Shown in pieces: positions 15,772 to 25,075 of a stretch of DNA of 64,000 nucleotides (its first letter is position 1; every line of letters begins with the position of its first letter). The position numbers and the translations under genes are program-made. The stretch comes from Actinobacteria bacterium 69-20 (GTDB lineage: Bacteria > Actinomycetota > Actinomycetes > Mycobacteriales > Nakamurellaceae), in contig MKSW01000017.1 in NCBI GenBank assembly GCA_001897425.1, positions 9,743-73,742 on the forward strand, given 5' to 3'. The notes under the pieces are model-generated. The model saw nothing but the letters and a program-made list of their open reading frames with translations, made no database searches and was not told the DNA's origin.

Positions 15772-16767
15772 GGCTGCCGTCACCCGCCGGTCGAGGGCGA
15801 TGCGCCAGGCTTCGGGGCCGCGCTCCAGGTAGGAGATCTCGAAGGCACCCGGGTCGCGTTCCTCGATCTGCGCGAGCAGCGGCAACGGGTCATGCGGAGC
15901 GATCAGCTCCAGCCCGGCGCCTGGGCGGACGGCGTCCAGTGCGCCGAAGACCGTGGCGTGCCGAATGTGGTGCGGCACCTGACGGGCATCCAGCACCGGC
16001 CGGCTCGCCACAGGGGCCTCGCCCGGAACGTCGTCATAGGCGGCGGTTTCGCTGACGTCGTGGCTATCGCCGCACCCACAGCCTCCACCGCCGCACCCGC
16101 ACCCGCCGCCAGCGGCGTCTGCCTCTTCGTACCCACCACCACTTCCGCAGCCTCCGCCACCACAGCCGCAGCCGCCGGCCTGCCCCGCCGGCTCCGCATG
16201 GCCGTGCCCGGCGCCGCCACCGCATCCACAGCCGCCGCCACCACAGCCGCACCCACCACCGGTCGCGGCCGACCGCAGCTCCTCGAACTGCTCGTGCATC
16301 CGCTCCAGCCCGGCGGCCAGCGACACCTCGCCCGCCGCGGCGAGCGCCGGCAGCACGTAGTCGTTCTCCTTCTCGACGTGCAACTCGAACAGCACGCGCA
16401 ACGCGTGCGCAGCGGCCGATGCGCCGAGCGGTGTCGTCGCGCCCGCCAGGTCGTCGATCAGCTCGGCGAGCACGCGATGATCCGCGATCATGGCATCGAT
16501 GAGCAACGCGCCACCCGGCAGTTCGCGTGCCAAGGCGTAGAGCGTGTCCTCCTCGGCGATCGCGTGCGGCAACAGCTCACCGCGGCAGAACAGCACGAGG
16601 TCGCGGCGCGCGTTCGAAGCACCCTCGAGACTGCCGGACGACGATGCGTCCAGCAGCGCGGTGGCGTGTGCCACCACGGTGCCCACCAGTTCCGCGTGAT
16701 GTTGCGTGATCGCGTCCAGCGCGGCCGAATCGGCCTCGTTGGTCGCCACGGCAAGGGATGTCGTCAT
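15760..16767 (-). CDS. Hemerythrin-domain / DUF2249 protein with Gly-Cys-rich linker
   Basis: The 335-residue protein has three parts. Residues ~15-165 are a hemerythrin HHE four-helix bundle (TQHHAELV, LLPHAIAEEDTLY, MIADHRVLAELID, LFELHVEKENDYVLPAL), a likely di-iron site. Residues ~168-245 are a linker of three blocks of the type GGCGCGGGGCGCG with 11 cysteines, separated by short acidic or His-containing pieces. Residues ~255-330 are a DUF2249 domain (LDARQVPHHIRHATVFGALDAV .. LELIAPHDPLPLLAQIEER). Hemerythrin-DUF2249 proteins occur in nitric-oxide detoxification and denitrification loci; here the gene is divergent from a nitrite reductase operon. Iron repair or NO binding is the likely role. 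The linker might bind metal. Start ATG 16767; upstream TACTGT (16802-16807 on this strand) is a possible -10. Confidence 0.88.
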   Translation of the reverse strand: MTTSLAVATNEADSAALDAITQHHAELVGTVVAHATALLDASSSGSLEGASNARRDLVLFCRGELLPHAIAEEDTLYALARELPGGALLIDAMIADHRVLAELIDDLAGATTPLGASAAAHALRVLFELHVEKENDYVLPALAAAGEVSLAAGLERMHEQFEELRSAATGGGCGCGGGGCGCGGGAGHGHAEPAGQAGGCGCGGGGCGSGGGYEEADAAGGGCGCGGGGCGCGDSHDVSETAAYDDVPGEAPVASRPVLDARQVPHHIRHATVFGALDAVRPGAGLELIAPHDPLPLLAQIEERDPGAFEISYLERGPEAWRIALDRRVTAAAAV

Positions 16768-16828
16768 AGTTGATCAAACCTTCCGGTCGGGTCCGGCCCC
16801 GACAGTAGCGGGCGTGAGACGAGTTTAT

Positions 16829-16834
16829 TACAGT
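16829..16834 (+). promoter_or_regulatory. -10 hexamer TACAGT, promoter of the nitrite reductase operon
   Basis: TACAGT ends 1 nt before ATG 16836 but 7 nt before GTG 16842, so a leaderless message starting at GTG 16842 is the best reading. The 74 bp between the two divergent genes also hold a TTGATCAA palindrome (16770-16777), a possible operator. Confidence 0.5.
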
Positions 16835-16841
16835 CATGCTC

Positions 16842-17603
16842 GTGACAATTGGCGTCGGCGCGACGGCGCGCGAGAATCCCGCGGAGTCCCTTCCGCTCGG
16901 GCCGCGATACGCGCTGGCCGCGGCCCCGCAGCTGTCGGGTGCCCGCGCCGCAGTCCTGCGCGCGCTGACCAACGCGCGTGCCGCCGTGACCGTGACGGCG
17001 CTGGCCGACCAGTTGGGGCAACACCCCAATACCGTACGCGAGCATCTCGATGCATTGGTCACCGACGGGCGCGCGAGCCGCACCCGGTCGACCCCGATCG
17101 GCCGCGGCCGTCCCGCCTGGCTCTACCGTGCCATCGGTCACGCGAGGGCGGGCGATGACGACGGGCTGCTCGGCGACAGCGCGCTCGCGACCGACGGCCA
17201 GGAGTACATCGCACTCGCGGTCGCGCTGATCGACCAGGTTTCGGATTCCAGCCCGAACCCGGGAGCGTTGGCACGCCGGGCCGGTGAGCGCTGGGGCCGC
17301 ACGTTGGCCGCACGGTATCGGGACGCCAACCCGCACACCGACTCCGACGCGGTCGGCTCCGTGGCGGGGATCCTGCGCGACCTGCGCTTCGAGCCGCGTA
17401 TCGGGGACGATCCCACATCCATGCGGCTCACCACGTGCCCGTTCCTGGATGCTGCCCGTCGACATCCGGATGTCGTGTGCCAGGTGCACCTGGGGATCGT
17501 GCGGGGCGCCGTCGCGTGCCTGGGCGGTGACCCGGACACCGCGGATCTGCGGGCGTTCGCGGAACCCGGGGCGTGCCTGCTGACGCTCTCGGAAGTGCGA
17601 TGA
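16842..17603 (+). CDS. Winged-helix regulator with cysteine-rich (SufR-like) C-terminus
   Basis: The 253-residue protein begins with a winged-helix DNA-binding domain at about 30-100 (RAAVLRALTNARAAVTVTALADQLGQHPNTVREHLDAL, then a GRGRPAWLYR wing). The C-terminal half ends with a cysteine set spaced as in SufR-type iron-sulfur regulators: TTCPFLDAA, DVVCQVHLGI, AVACLGGD and EPGACLL. Such regulators hold a Fe-S cluster that is lost on oxidative or nitrosative stress. Its place between a hemerythrin gene and the nitrite reductase operon suggests it senses nitric oxide or redox state and controls both. It overlaps the next gene by 4 bp (ATGA). The specific ligand is inference. Confidence 0.8.
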   Translation: MTIGVGATARENPAESLPLGPRYALAAAPQLSGARAAVLRALTNARAAVTVTALADQLGQHPNTVREHLDALVTDGRASRTRSTPIGRGRPAWLYRAIGHARAGDDDGLLGDSALATDGQEYIALAVALIDQVSDSSPNPGALARRAGERWGRTLAARYRDANPHTDSDAVGSVAGILRDLRFEPRIGDDPTSMRLTTCPFLDAARRHPDVVCQVHLGIVRGAVACLGGDPDTADLRAFAEPGACLLTLSEVR

Positions 17604-18850
17604 GCGAACCGGCCCCGCCGGACACCACGCCGGCGCCGCCCCCGACCTCTCCGCACCGCCCACCGAGAACCGACCGCGTCCGAGTTCCGGCCAAGCCACG
17701 GCCCATGGGCGTGCGCCTGGCGCTGATGGTCGGCGGCGGGATCGCGCTGCTCGCGGGGTTGGACGCCGCGTTGCTGCTGCTGGGCGTCGCCGCGCCGGTG
17801 ACGACCGAGCGGCTCGCGTCGGTGCACGGGATGCTGATGGTGCTCGGCTTCATCGGCACGGTGATAGCACTGGAACGCGCTGTGGCGCTCGGCCGGACAT
17901 GGGGCTTCGCCTCGCCGGCGTTGATGGGCCTCGGTGGCATCGCGCTGATCTCGCCGATCCCCCTCCGCACCGCCGGACTGCTTCTCATGGCGGCAACCGG
18001 GCTGCAGGCGGCGATCTTCATCCCGCTGTGGCAGCGGCGCCGCGACGCAGCGGTGCTCGTGCAGTCGCTGGGCACCGTCAGCGCGTTCGGGGCGGCGATC
18101 CTGTTCACCGGCGGGGTCGCCACGGCGTCGTTCCTGCCCTGGCTCGTCGGTTATGTGGTGTTGTTGATCTCCGGCGAGCGAATGGAGCTGGCGCGCCTCG
18201 GCCGATCCGACGACCGTGCCGAAAGGGCCGTTCTCGCAGGCGGTGTCGGGCTTCTGGCGGCGATCGTGCTGCTGTTGCTCTTCCCCGGCTGGGCGGCCCC
18301 GGTGCTCGGCCTCGCGCTGCTCGCCATGGTCGCCGCGCTGACCAATGTGGACGTCGCCCGCAAGATGCTGCGGTCCACCGGCCTGCCGCGGTTCAGCGCG
18401 GCCTGTCTGATGGCCGGTTACGTGTGGCTGACGGTGGCCGGCGGCATCCTGGTACTGATTCCGCATCCGTTCGACGGCGGCGCCTACGACGCGCTGGTGC
18501 ACTCGGTGATGCTCGGCTTCACCATGTCGATGATCTTCGCGCACGCGGCGGTGATCCTGCCCGCGGTGCTGCGCCGCCCGCTCCCCTACCACCCCGTCAT
18601 GTACCTCCCCGCCGCGCTGCTGCATGTGGCGCTGGCCGTCCGCGTGGTCGGCGGCGACCTCCGAGGCGCCCATCTGGTGTGGCAGATCGGCGGAGTGGGC
18701 AATGTGATCGCGGTCCTCGCCTTCGTCATCACCGCGGTAGCGACGGGTATGACGGCGTCCCTCGCCGCGCGGCGGCGACGAACCCGTGCGAACCGCGCCG
18801 TGCACCTGGAGACGTCGACTGCCCGGGAGGTGACGCCGGGTGCCGAATAG
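17600..18850 (+). CDS. NnrS-like multi-spanning membrane protein
   Basis: About 416 residues: a Pro-rich N-terminus of ~35 residues, then 10-12 membrane helices. Histidines lie inside or beside helices: ERLASVHGMLMVLGF, DALVHSVMLGFTMSMIFAHAAVILPAVL and PYHPVMYLPAALLHVALAV. The pairing of VHS..LGF..FAHA resembles the heme-binding helices of the NnrS family, membrane proteins that protect against nitric oxide and accompany nitrite and nitric oxide reductases. Similarity is by pattern only, so the name is provisional. ATG 17600 overlaps the regulator stop (ATGA), and its stop lies inside the start of the nitrite reductase gene (11-bp overlap). The three genes are one operon. Confidence 0.65.
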   Translation: MSEPAPPDTTPAPPPTSPHRPPRTDRVRVPAKPRPMGVRLALMVGGGIALLAGLDAALLLLGVAAPVTTERLASVHGMLMVLGFIGTVIALERAVALGRTWGFASPALMGLGGIALISPIPLRTAGLLLMAATGLQAAIFIPLWQRRRDAAVLVQSLGTVSAFGAAILFTGGVATASFLPWLVGYVVLLISGERMELARLGRSDDRAERAVLAGGVGLLAAIVLLLLFPGWAAPVLGLALLAMVAALTNVDVARKMLRSTGLPRFSAACLMAGYVWLTVAGGILVLIPHPFDGGAYDALVHSVMLGFTMSMIFAHAAVILPAVLRRPLPYHPVMYLPAALLHVALAVRVVGGDLRGAHLVWQIGGVGNVIAVLAFVITAVATGMTASLAARRRRTRANRAVHLETSTAREVTPGAE

Positions 18851-21524
18851 ACGTGCCGCATGGCACCTCAAGGCGAACGCCGGCGTCATGTTCTGGCTGC
18901 TCGCGTTGCTCGTCGTGACGCTCGCCCACCGATTCCTGCCGGCACCGACGTGGCTTCTCGTACATCTGCTGCTGCTCGGCGCGGTCACCAACGCGATCGT
19001 GGTGTGGAGCACCCACTTCGCCGACTCGGTGCTGCGGTCCCGCCCGTCGCGGCGGGGTGTCGCGGGCCAGACGGCGCGGCTGTGGTTGCTCAACCTGGGC
19101 GTCGCCGCCGTGGTGGCGGGAATGACGATCCCGCAATGGTTCTCGGTGCTGATCGGCGGGATCCTGATCGGTGCGGTGGTGCTCTGGCACGGTGCGGCGC
19201 TGGCCGTGCGCATGCGTCGGTCGCTGCCCGCGCGGTTCAAGCCCACGGTGCGGTACTACCTGGTGGCTGCCGGCCTGTTGCCGCTGGGGGCGGCGGCCGG
19301 GATCCTGCTGGCGCGGGACGTCGACCACGACCGGCTCGTCGTCGCACATATGGCCATCAACGTGCTCGGCTGGGTCGGGATCACCGTGATCGGCACGCTG
19401 GTCACCCTGTGGGCGACCATGTTGCGCACCCGCATCGTGGACGGCGCCGAACGCGCCGCGGCCCGCGCGTTGTGGATCCTGCCGGCGTCCGTCCTTGCGA
19501 TCGCCGCCGCGGCGCTCTGGGCCCCTCCATGGGTCGGCGTGATCGGCATCGCGGGATACCTGGCCGGGCTGACCGTCGCCGCGGTCCCGCTCGTCAAGGA
19601 GGCGCGGGCCAAGCCGCCGCACAGCTACGCCACCTACTCCGTCGCGGCCGGCGTCAGCTGGCTCGTCGTCTCCCTCGTCTGGCTCGGCGTGCTCGCGGCG
19701 ATATCGCCGACCTGGTCGGCGTTCTCGGCGGATCTCGGGGTGGTGGTCGGCCCACTCGCGGCAGGGTTCGCGGCGCAGGTGTTGCTCGGCGCGCTCAGCT
19801 ACCTCCTTCCGGTCGTCGCCGGCGGCGGGCCTGTCGCGGTCCGGGCCGCCACCGCCGTCCTCGACCGTGGCGCCGCGTGGCGGATCAGCGTGATCAGCGT
19901 GGGCATCGCCGTCTGGGCGCCCCCGGTGCCGAGCCTGGTCGCGGTGGTCGGTTCGGCGGCCGCACTCGTGGGGCTGGCGTCCTTCTTGCCGCTGCTCGGG
20001 CTCGCGCTCCGGGCATCGATGAAGGCCCGCCGCGACACCGCGCCGGGCCCGTCATTGGCCGAGCGTCGCGAGCAGGCGGCCGACGCCACCGCGGCTCTGG
20101 CGCGGCCCGGACGGTTCGCCGGTCCGGCCGCGGCCGGATTCGCGATCGTCGCCCTGGCCGTCGCGGCGGCCGTCGCTCTCAATCCCGCGGATGTCGGCGC
20201 TGCGCCGGTGCACTCCGCGGCCGGCGGCGCCGCTGCCACCGGGCAAACCACGGTGGTGAAGGTGCAGGCCTACGGCATGCGGTTCCACCCGGAGAACATC
20301 TCGGTGCCGGTGGGGAATCGCCTGGTGATCGACGTGACCAATACGGACACGATGGTCCACGACCTGGTGCTGGACACCGGGGTGACCTCTGGGCGCCTGC
20401 AACCGGGGCAGTCCGCCACCGTGGATGCCGGCGTCGTCGGCCGCTCGATCGAGGGCTGGTGCTCCATCGTCGGCCACCGCCAGCTCGGCATGGTCATGCA
20501 TATCACCGCGGTCGGCGCGGGCAACGAGGCCGGCGCCATCGCCGGCACGACCTCGACACCGTCGGCGAGTGCCGACATGCCGGGCATGCAGCACACCGGC
20601 ACGAGCGCCGACAGTGCCTCCGCTGCATCGGATCTGGACTTCATGGCGGCGCCCCCGAAGGGCTTCAAAGCACACGACGCGACGCTGCCACCGGTGCTGC
20701 CGGGCACGGTGCACCACATCACCTTCACCGTCAAGAACACCGACACCGAGGTGGCACCCGGGGTCCGCCAAACCCTGTGGACCTACGGGGAGAACGGACA
20801 GTCGGGCACCATGCCTGGCCCGGTGCTGCACGGCAAGCTCGGCGACACGTTCGTCATCCACCTGGTCAACGACGGCGATATGGGGCACTCGGTCGACTTC
20901 CACGCGGGGGAACTCGCCCCCGATATGCCGATGCGCACCATCAACCCGGGGCAGTCGCTCGACTACACGTTCACCGCGAACCGTGCCGGGATCTGGATGT
21001 ACCACTGCTCGACGATGCCGATGAGCGCGCACATCGCCAACGGAATGTTCGGGGCCGTTGTGATCGATCCGCCCGACCTCGCGCCGGTGGACAAGAGCTA
21101 CGTGCTCGTCGCGTCCGAGTTGTACCTCGGCCCGCAGGACGGCAGCGTCGATGTCAACAAGGTCGCCGCGATGAAACCGGACGCGCTCGTCTTCAACGGC
21201 TACGTCAACCAATATGACGCCGATCCGCTCACCGCCACCGTCGGGGAGCGGGTGCGCATCTGGGTGCTGGACGCAGGCCCGAACGAGCCGCTGGCCTTCC
21301 ACGTGGTCGGCGGGCAGTTCGACACGGTCTTCCTGGAAGGCGCCTATCTGCTGCGCGCAGGCAACGCGGAATCCGGTGGCAGCCAAACGCTCTCGCTCGC
21401 GCCGTCGCAGGGCGGGTTCGTGGAGTTGACGTTGCCGCAGGCGGGCCACTACCCGTTCGTCTCGCACATCATGACGAACGCCGAGCACGGCGAGCACGGC
21501 ATCCTTCAGGTGCTGCCGAAATAG
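18840..21524 (+). CDS. nirK: Copper nitrite reductase fused to a membrane domain and an extra cupredoxin
   Basis: The 894-residue protein has three parts. Residues ~10-455 are about ten membrane helices with histidines (LVHLLLLGAVTNAIVVWSTHF, VVAHMAINVLGWVGITVIG). Residues ~470-560 are a cupredoxin with type-1 copper ligands His507, Cys541, His546 and Met551. Residues ~600-894 are a two-domain NirK. Its type-1 ligands are His683, Cys723, His731 and Met736; the type-2 ligands are His688, His722 and His876; the catalytic pair is Asp686 and His821. All are present, so nitrite reduction to nitric oxide outside the membrane is expected. The membrane part may bring electrons from quinol and the cupredoxin may relay them; that is inference. 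GTG 18840 is the start. Confidence 0.92.
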   Translation: MPNRRAAWHLKANAGVMFWLLALLVVTLAHRFLPAPTWLLVHLLLLGAVTNAIVVWSTHFADSVLRSRPSRRGVAGQTARLWLLNLGVAAVVAGMTIPQWFSVLIGGILIGAVVLWHGAALAVRMRRSLPARFKPTVRYYLVAAGLLPLGAAAGILLARDVDHDRLVVAHMAINVLGWVGITVIGTLVTLWATMLRTRIVDGAERAAARALWILPASVLAIAAAALWAPPWVGVIGIAGYLAGLTVAAVPLVKEARAKPPHSYATYSVAAGVSWLVVSLVWLGVLAAISPTWSAFSADLGVVVGPLAAGFAAQVLLGALSYLLPVVAGGGPVAVRAATAVLDRGAAWRISVISVGIAVWAPPVPSLVAVVGSAAALVGLASFLPLLGLALRASMKARRDTAPGPSLAERREQAADATAALARPGRFAGPAAAGFAIVALAVAAAVALNPADVGAAPVHSAAGGAAATGQTTVVKVQAYGMRFHPENISVPVGNRLVIDVTNTDTMVHDLVLDTGVTSGRLQPGQSATVDAGVVGRSIEGWCSIVGHRQLGMVMHITAVGAGNEAGAIAGTTSTPSASADMPGMQHTGTSADSASAASDLDFMAAPPKGFKAHDATLPPVLPGTVHHITFTVKNTDTEVAPGVRQTLWTYGENGQSGTMPGPVLHGKLGDTFVIHLVNDGDMGHSVDFHAGELAPDMPMRTINPGQSLDYTFTANRAGIWMYHCSTMPMSAHIANGMFGAVVIDPPDLAPVDKSYVLVASELYLGPQDGSVDVNKVAAMKPDALVFNGYVNQYDADPLTATVGERVRIWVLDAGPNEPLAFHVVGGQFDTVFLEGAYLLRAGNAESGGSQTLSLAPSQGGFVELTLPQAGHYPFVSHIMTNAEHGEHGILQVLPK

Positions 21525-21535
21525 CACCGCGCGCG

Positions 21536-22183
21536 CTACCTGCAGAGGCCGAGACGGCTCAGCACGGCGGGCAGGATCGCCGCCATGGCCCGGGCACGAT
21601 GCGAGAGCTCGTTCTTCCGCTCCGGCGCCAGCTCCGCGCTCGTTCGGCCGGTGCCGTCCGCGTCGCTCTCCGCCGGGACGAACAACGGATCGTAGCCGAA
21701 CCCGTTGCTACCACGCGACTCTCGGATGAGCCGGCCGGGCCAGCGCCCGCGAACCACCTCCGCCCGACCGGCCGGATCGACCAGCGCGACCGCGCTCACG
21801 AAGGCCGCACCGCGCCGAGCGTCCGGGACGTCGGCCAACTGACCGAGCAGCAGCGCATTGTTCGCGGCGTCGTCGCCGTGCCGACCGCACCAACGGGCGG
21901 ACAGAACCCCCGGCATACCGTTCAGGGCATCGACCTCGAGACCGGAATCGTCGGCGAGTGCGAGGATGCCGGACTCCTGCGCCGCTTGCCGCGCCTTTAT
22001 CAGCGCATTGTCCTCGAACGTGGCGCCGGATTCGGGCAGCGGAGAATACGGCGGTACGTCGCCGAGGCCCAGCACGGCGACCTCCGGCGGCACCAGGCGG
22101 CGCAGTTCGGCGAGCTTTCCGCGGTTGGCGCTGGCCAATAAGAGCCGCGGACCACTCCCCGAGGACGGCGTCATACTCGTCAC
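21536..22183 (-). CDS. rdgB: XTP/dITP diphosphatase (non-canonical purine NTP pyrophosphatase)
   Basis: The 215-residue enzyme hydrolyses dITP and XTP, keeping deaminated purines out of DNA. Family motifs: [17 protein letters not shown] at the start, [41 protein letters not shown] and the late [12 protein letters not shown] and [19 protein letters not shown] 22183 is preferred because it overlaps the rph stop (GTGA) and has GGGAAG about 6 nt upstream; ATG 22174 is the alternative. The rph-rdgB order is conserved in mycobacteria. Confidence 0.95.
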   Translation of the reverse strand: MTSMTPSSGSGPRLLLASANRGKLAELRRLVPPEVAVLGLGDVPPYSPLPESGATFEDNALIKARQAAQESGILALADDSGLEVDALNGMPGVLSARWCGRHGDDAANNALLLGQLADVPDARRGAAFVSAVALVDPAGRAEVVRGRWPGRLIRESRGSNGFGYDPLFVPAESDADGTGRTSAELAPERKNELSHRARAMAAILPAVLSRLGLCR

Positions 22184-22947
22184 GACCCGCTTCCCGGCAA
22201 GGCCTTGGGATACGGAGCCGCCAACGCCTCCCGTTGCAGGCCGGCGAGGGTCGAAATACCCGCCAGCGCCGAGTCGATGAGCGCGTCCAGCGTCGAGCGG
22301 GGGAATGTGGCGCCCTCCGCGGTGCCCTGCACCTCCACCAGCGTCCCCGTCTCGGTGGCCACGACGTTCATGTCCACCTCCGCGCGCGAATCCTCCTCGT
22401 ACGGCAGGTCCAGGCGCACCCGGCCGTCGACCACCCCTACCGAGACGGCGGCGACCTGGCACGAGATCGGCTGGGGATCAGCGAGCGCACCGGCCGCGCG
22501 CAGGTAGGTGACCGCATCCGCCAACGCGATATAGGCACCGGTGATCGCGGCGGTGCGGGTCCCGCCGTCGGCCTGCAGCACATCGCAGTCGATCGCGATG
22601 GTGTTCTCCCCCAGCGCCGCCAGGTCGACGCACGCGCGCAGCGATCGGCCGATGAGCCGGGAGATCTCCTGCGTGCGGCCCTTCACGCGCCCGCGGACGG
22701 ACTCGCGTTCGGTCCGCTCGTGCGTCGAGGACGGCAGCATCGCATATTCGGCCGTCAACCAACCCAGACCCGAGCCCTGCCGCCACCGCGGTACGCCGCG
22801 CACCGCGGACGCGGCGCACAGCACCTTGGTGTTCCCGAACTCCACCAGCACCGACCCGGCCGGATGCAGCTGGAAACCGCGGGTGAATCGAATCGGGCGC
22901 AATTCGTCGTCGGCGCGTCCGTCCGGCCGAAGGCCACTTGTCGTCAT
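22180..22947 (-). CDS. rph: Ribonuclease PH
   Basis: The 255-residue phosphorolytic 3'-5' exoribonuclease trims the 3' ends of tRNA precursors. The family signature is clear: [57 protein letters not shown], the phosphate-binding [16 protein letters not shown], and [18 protein letters not shown]. The start is ATG 22947; a GTG at 22953 is possible. Immediately downstream and overlapping is rdgB, so both are made from one transcript. Confidence 0.96.
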   Translation of the reverse strand: MTTSGLRPDGRADDELRPIRFTRGFQLHPAGSVLVEFGNTKVLCAASAVRGVPRWRQGSGLGWLTAEYAMLPSSTHERTERESVRGRVKGRTQEISRLIGRSLRACVDLAALGENTIAIDCDVLQADGGTRTAAITGAYIALADAVTYLRAAGALADPQPISCQVAAVSVGVVDGRVRLDLPYEEDSRAEVDMNVVATETGTLVEVQGTAEGATFPRSTLDALIDSALAGISTLAGLQREALAAPYPKALPGSGS

Positions 22948-23138
22948 TGTCACAACGCTACCGATCGGCCGGAACCGGGCAGTGGGCGGGCACCGAAACT
23001 CGCCGCTTCGCAATGCCGCGATCGGAACCGGAGCGCGTGAAATAGTAAAGCTGAATGTGCATGTGACGAATGGAATCTCGTGACGGGCCGTCCGGCACCT
23101 GGAAATCGCGTCCACGGCCTGCCGGGAGGAGTGGTCAG

Positions 23139-24383
23139 GTGCCGGTCAGCACGGCGGTCGTCGGGCGCCAACCCGTGATCGACCGTGCGCACAACGTCGT
23201 CGGCTACGAATTGCTCTTCCGCCCGCTGCCGACGAGCGAGACGGCACGAGATCCCTACGCCGCGCAGTCGTTCGACGGCGACGAGATGACGAACCAGGTG
23301 ATCTTCAGCGCCCTCGGGCTCGGTATCGACCGGCTCACCGGCGGCCGGACCGTGTTCTGCAATGCCGACCGCGGTGTGCTCACCGGCCAGATCCCGGTCA
23401 GTCTGCCGCCGAGACAGACCGTCATCGAGGTGCTGGAATCCGTCACCATCGATGACGAGGTCCTGGCGGGTTGCCGAGCGCTCAGCCGCGCGGGTTATCG
23501 CTTGGCCGCCGACGACTTCCTCTGGATCACGGGTGCCGAGGAACTCCTCGAGATCGTCGACATCGTGAAGATCGATCTACGTGCGACTCCGCTGGACGCC
23601 GCCGCGGCGCTGATCGCGCGCTGCCGGCCGTTCGAGGTGCAGGTGATCGCCGAGAAGATCGAGACCGCGCAGGAATTCGCCGCGTGCCTGGAGCTTGATT
23701 TCGACCTTTTCCAGGGCTACTTCCTGGGCCGCCCGACGACGGTCAGCGGGCCGGCCCTCGGGACGTCGCGCCTTGCCGTGCTGCGGCTGGCGACGGCGGT
23801 GCTGGACGACGATATCGATTACGACTCCATCGATCGGCTGCTGCGCGCCGAGCCGGCGCTCAGCTACCAGCTGATCCAGTTGGCCGCGATCGGAAGGTTC
23901 GGGGAGACCAAGAGGGGCGTGCGCAGTGTCCGGGAGGCCCTCGTCTGGATCGGCCTCAGCCGGCTGCGGGGATGGATCCCGGCACTGCTGTTGCGCCCGG
24001 CCGGGCGTGCGATCGACACGAACCTGCCCGCTGTGCTGACGCGCGCCCGCATGGCGGAGTTGCTGGCCATGGATCTCTTCCCGCGGGACAGCGATTTCGC
24101 GTTCACGGCCGCGATGCTCTCGGCGTTCGACCTGCTGCTCGGGGTGCCGCGGGAGAACCTCGCCTCGATCCTGGACATCCCCGTCGACCTGCAGCGGGCG
24201 GCCTTCGGCAACGACACCCCGATCGGGCGCCTGATCGGCGACATCATCGAGTACGAGCGGCACGGCGCAGACCCGGCCTGCTTCCCCGGCGTCGGGCGGG
24301 ACAGGGTAGGTCACGCGGCCGCTCACGCCTTCAGCTGGGCAGTTCAGGCGACGCAGCTGATCGATTCCTACGCCGCTGCCTGA
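23139..24383 (+). CDS. EAL-HDOD (YuxH-type) signalling protein
   Basis: The 414-residue protein joins a degenerate EAL domain (residues ~5-210) to an HDOD domain (~215-410). EAL remnants are [43 protein letters not shown] and [12 protein letters not shown]; several metal-binding residues of active c-di-GMP phosphodiesterases are missing, as in other YuxH-type proteins. The HDOD part shows [17 protein letters not shown] and [17 protein letters not shown]. Such proteins are thought to act in signalling rather than catalysis. GTG 23139 has GGGAGGAG 8 nt upstream. It is monocistronic and divergent from rph. Confidence 0.85.
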   Translation: MPVSTAVVGRQPVIDRAHNVVGYELLFRPLPTSETARDPYAAQSFDGDEMTNQVIFSALGLGIDRLTGGRTVFCNADRGVLTGQIPVSLPPRQTVIEVLESVTIDDEVLAGCRALSRAGYRLAADDFLWITGAEELLEIVDIVKIDLRATPLDAAAALIARCRPFEVQVIAEKIETAQEFAACLELDFDLFQGYFLGRPTTVSGPALGTSRLAVLRLATAVLDDDIDYDSIDRLLRAEPALSYQLIQLAAIGRFGETKRGVRSVREALVWIGLSRLRGWIPALLLRPAGRAIDTNLPAVLTRARMAELLAMDLFPRDSDFAFTAAMLSAFDLLLGVPRENLASILDIPVDLQRAAFGNDTPIGRLIGDIIEYERHGADPACFPGVGRDRVGHAAAHAFSWAVQATQLIDSYAAA

Positions 24384-24412
24384 CGGCGGCGCTGCGGCAC
24401 CGATTCAGCGGT

Positions 24413-25075
24413 TCACGCGCTCGGCAGGGCACGCCTGGAGCGCTGCGGCGCGTCGGCCCGGGCGACGAGAAACGCCGCCAGGGCGCCGCCGATCGCACCG
24501 AAGAGGTGCGCCTGCCACGAGATCCCGTCATGACCGGGTAGCAGTCCCCAGAAGATGCCGCCCCACAACGCCAACAGCACCACGCCCATCACGATCTGCG
24601 CGAACCGGCGGGAGAACAGGCCGCGCAGCACGAGGAATGCCAAATAGCCGAACACCAACGCCGACGCCCCGACGGTCAGACTTCCGGATCCCGCCGTGAG
24701 CCAGACGCCCAGCCCCGAAACGAGCCAGACCAGCACCGTCACCGCCAGGAACTGCCGCAGCCCGCCGACGAGGATCAAGAATCCGAAGATGACGAACGGC
24801 ACCAGATTCGAAATCAGATGCCCCCACCCGGTGTGCAGCAGCGGGCCGTCCGCGATACCCCACAACCCACCCAGGGTGCGCGGCCTGATTCCGGCGGCGT
24901 TGAGCCGGTAATCCATCGCCCAGTTCACGATCTGGACGAGAGTGAGTACGGCAGCGCCCATCAGGATCGTGATCGCTGCTGGTTTCACCCTGCCGGGTGC
25001 CATGATCGCCGGAGGTCGGCGCGCGACCGATCGGCCGGGCTCCGGTGTGACGGGCGCGCTGCCGGTGGCCATCAT
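24413..25075 (-). CDS. Rhomboid family intramembrane serine protease
   Basis: The 220-residue protein has six predicted membrane spans and the rhomboid signature: HTGWGHLISNLVPF after the first span, the catalytic serine in TVGASALVFGYLA and the catalytic histidine in WQAHLFGAIGGALAAF. It cleaves transmembrane substrates within the bilayer; the natural substrate is unknown. The N-terminal ~30 residues are polar and cytoplasmic. Start ATG 25075 overlaps the stop of the DUF2017 gene (ATGA). The set clpS - DUF2017 - rhomboid is the conserved neighbourhood in Mycobacteriales. Confidence 0.92.
   Translation of the reverse strand: MMATGSAPVTPEPGRSVARRPPAIMAPGRVKPAAITILMGAAVLTLVQIVNWAMDYRLNAAGIRPRTLGGLWGIADGPLLHTGWGHLISNLVPFVIFGFLILVGGLRQFLAVTVLVWLVSGLGVWLTAGSGSLTVGASALVFGYLAFLVLRGLFSRRFAQIVMGVVLLALWGGIFWGLLPGHDGISWQAHLFGAIGGALAAFLVARADAPQRSRRALPSA

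Noticed and set aside
16064..16260. Repeated GC-rich units that could suggest a CRISPR or tandem DNA array
   Set aside because: The units code in frame for the Gly-Cys linker of the hemerythrin protein; spacing is irregular and there are no spacers.
17138..19246. 702-residue antisense frame over the NnrS-like and nirK genes
   Set aside because: Shadow of real genes; low-complexity composition and no start signal.
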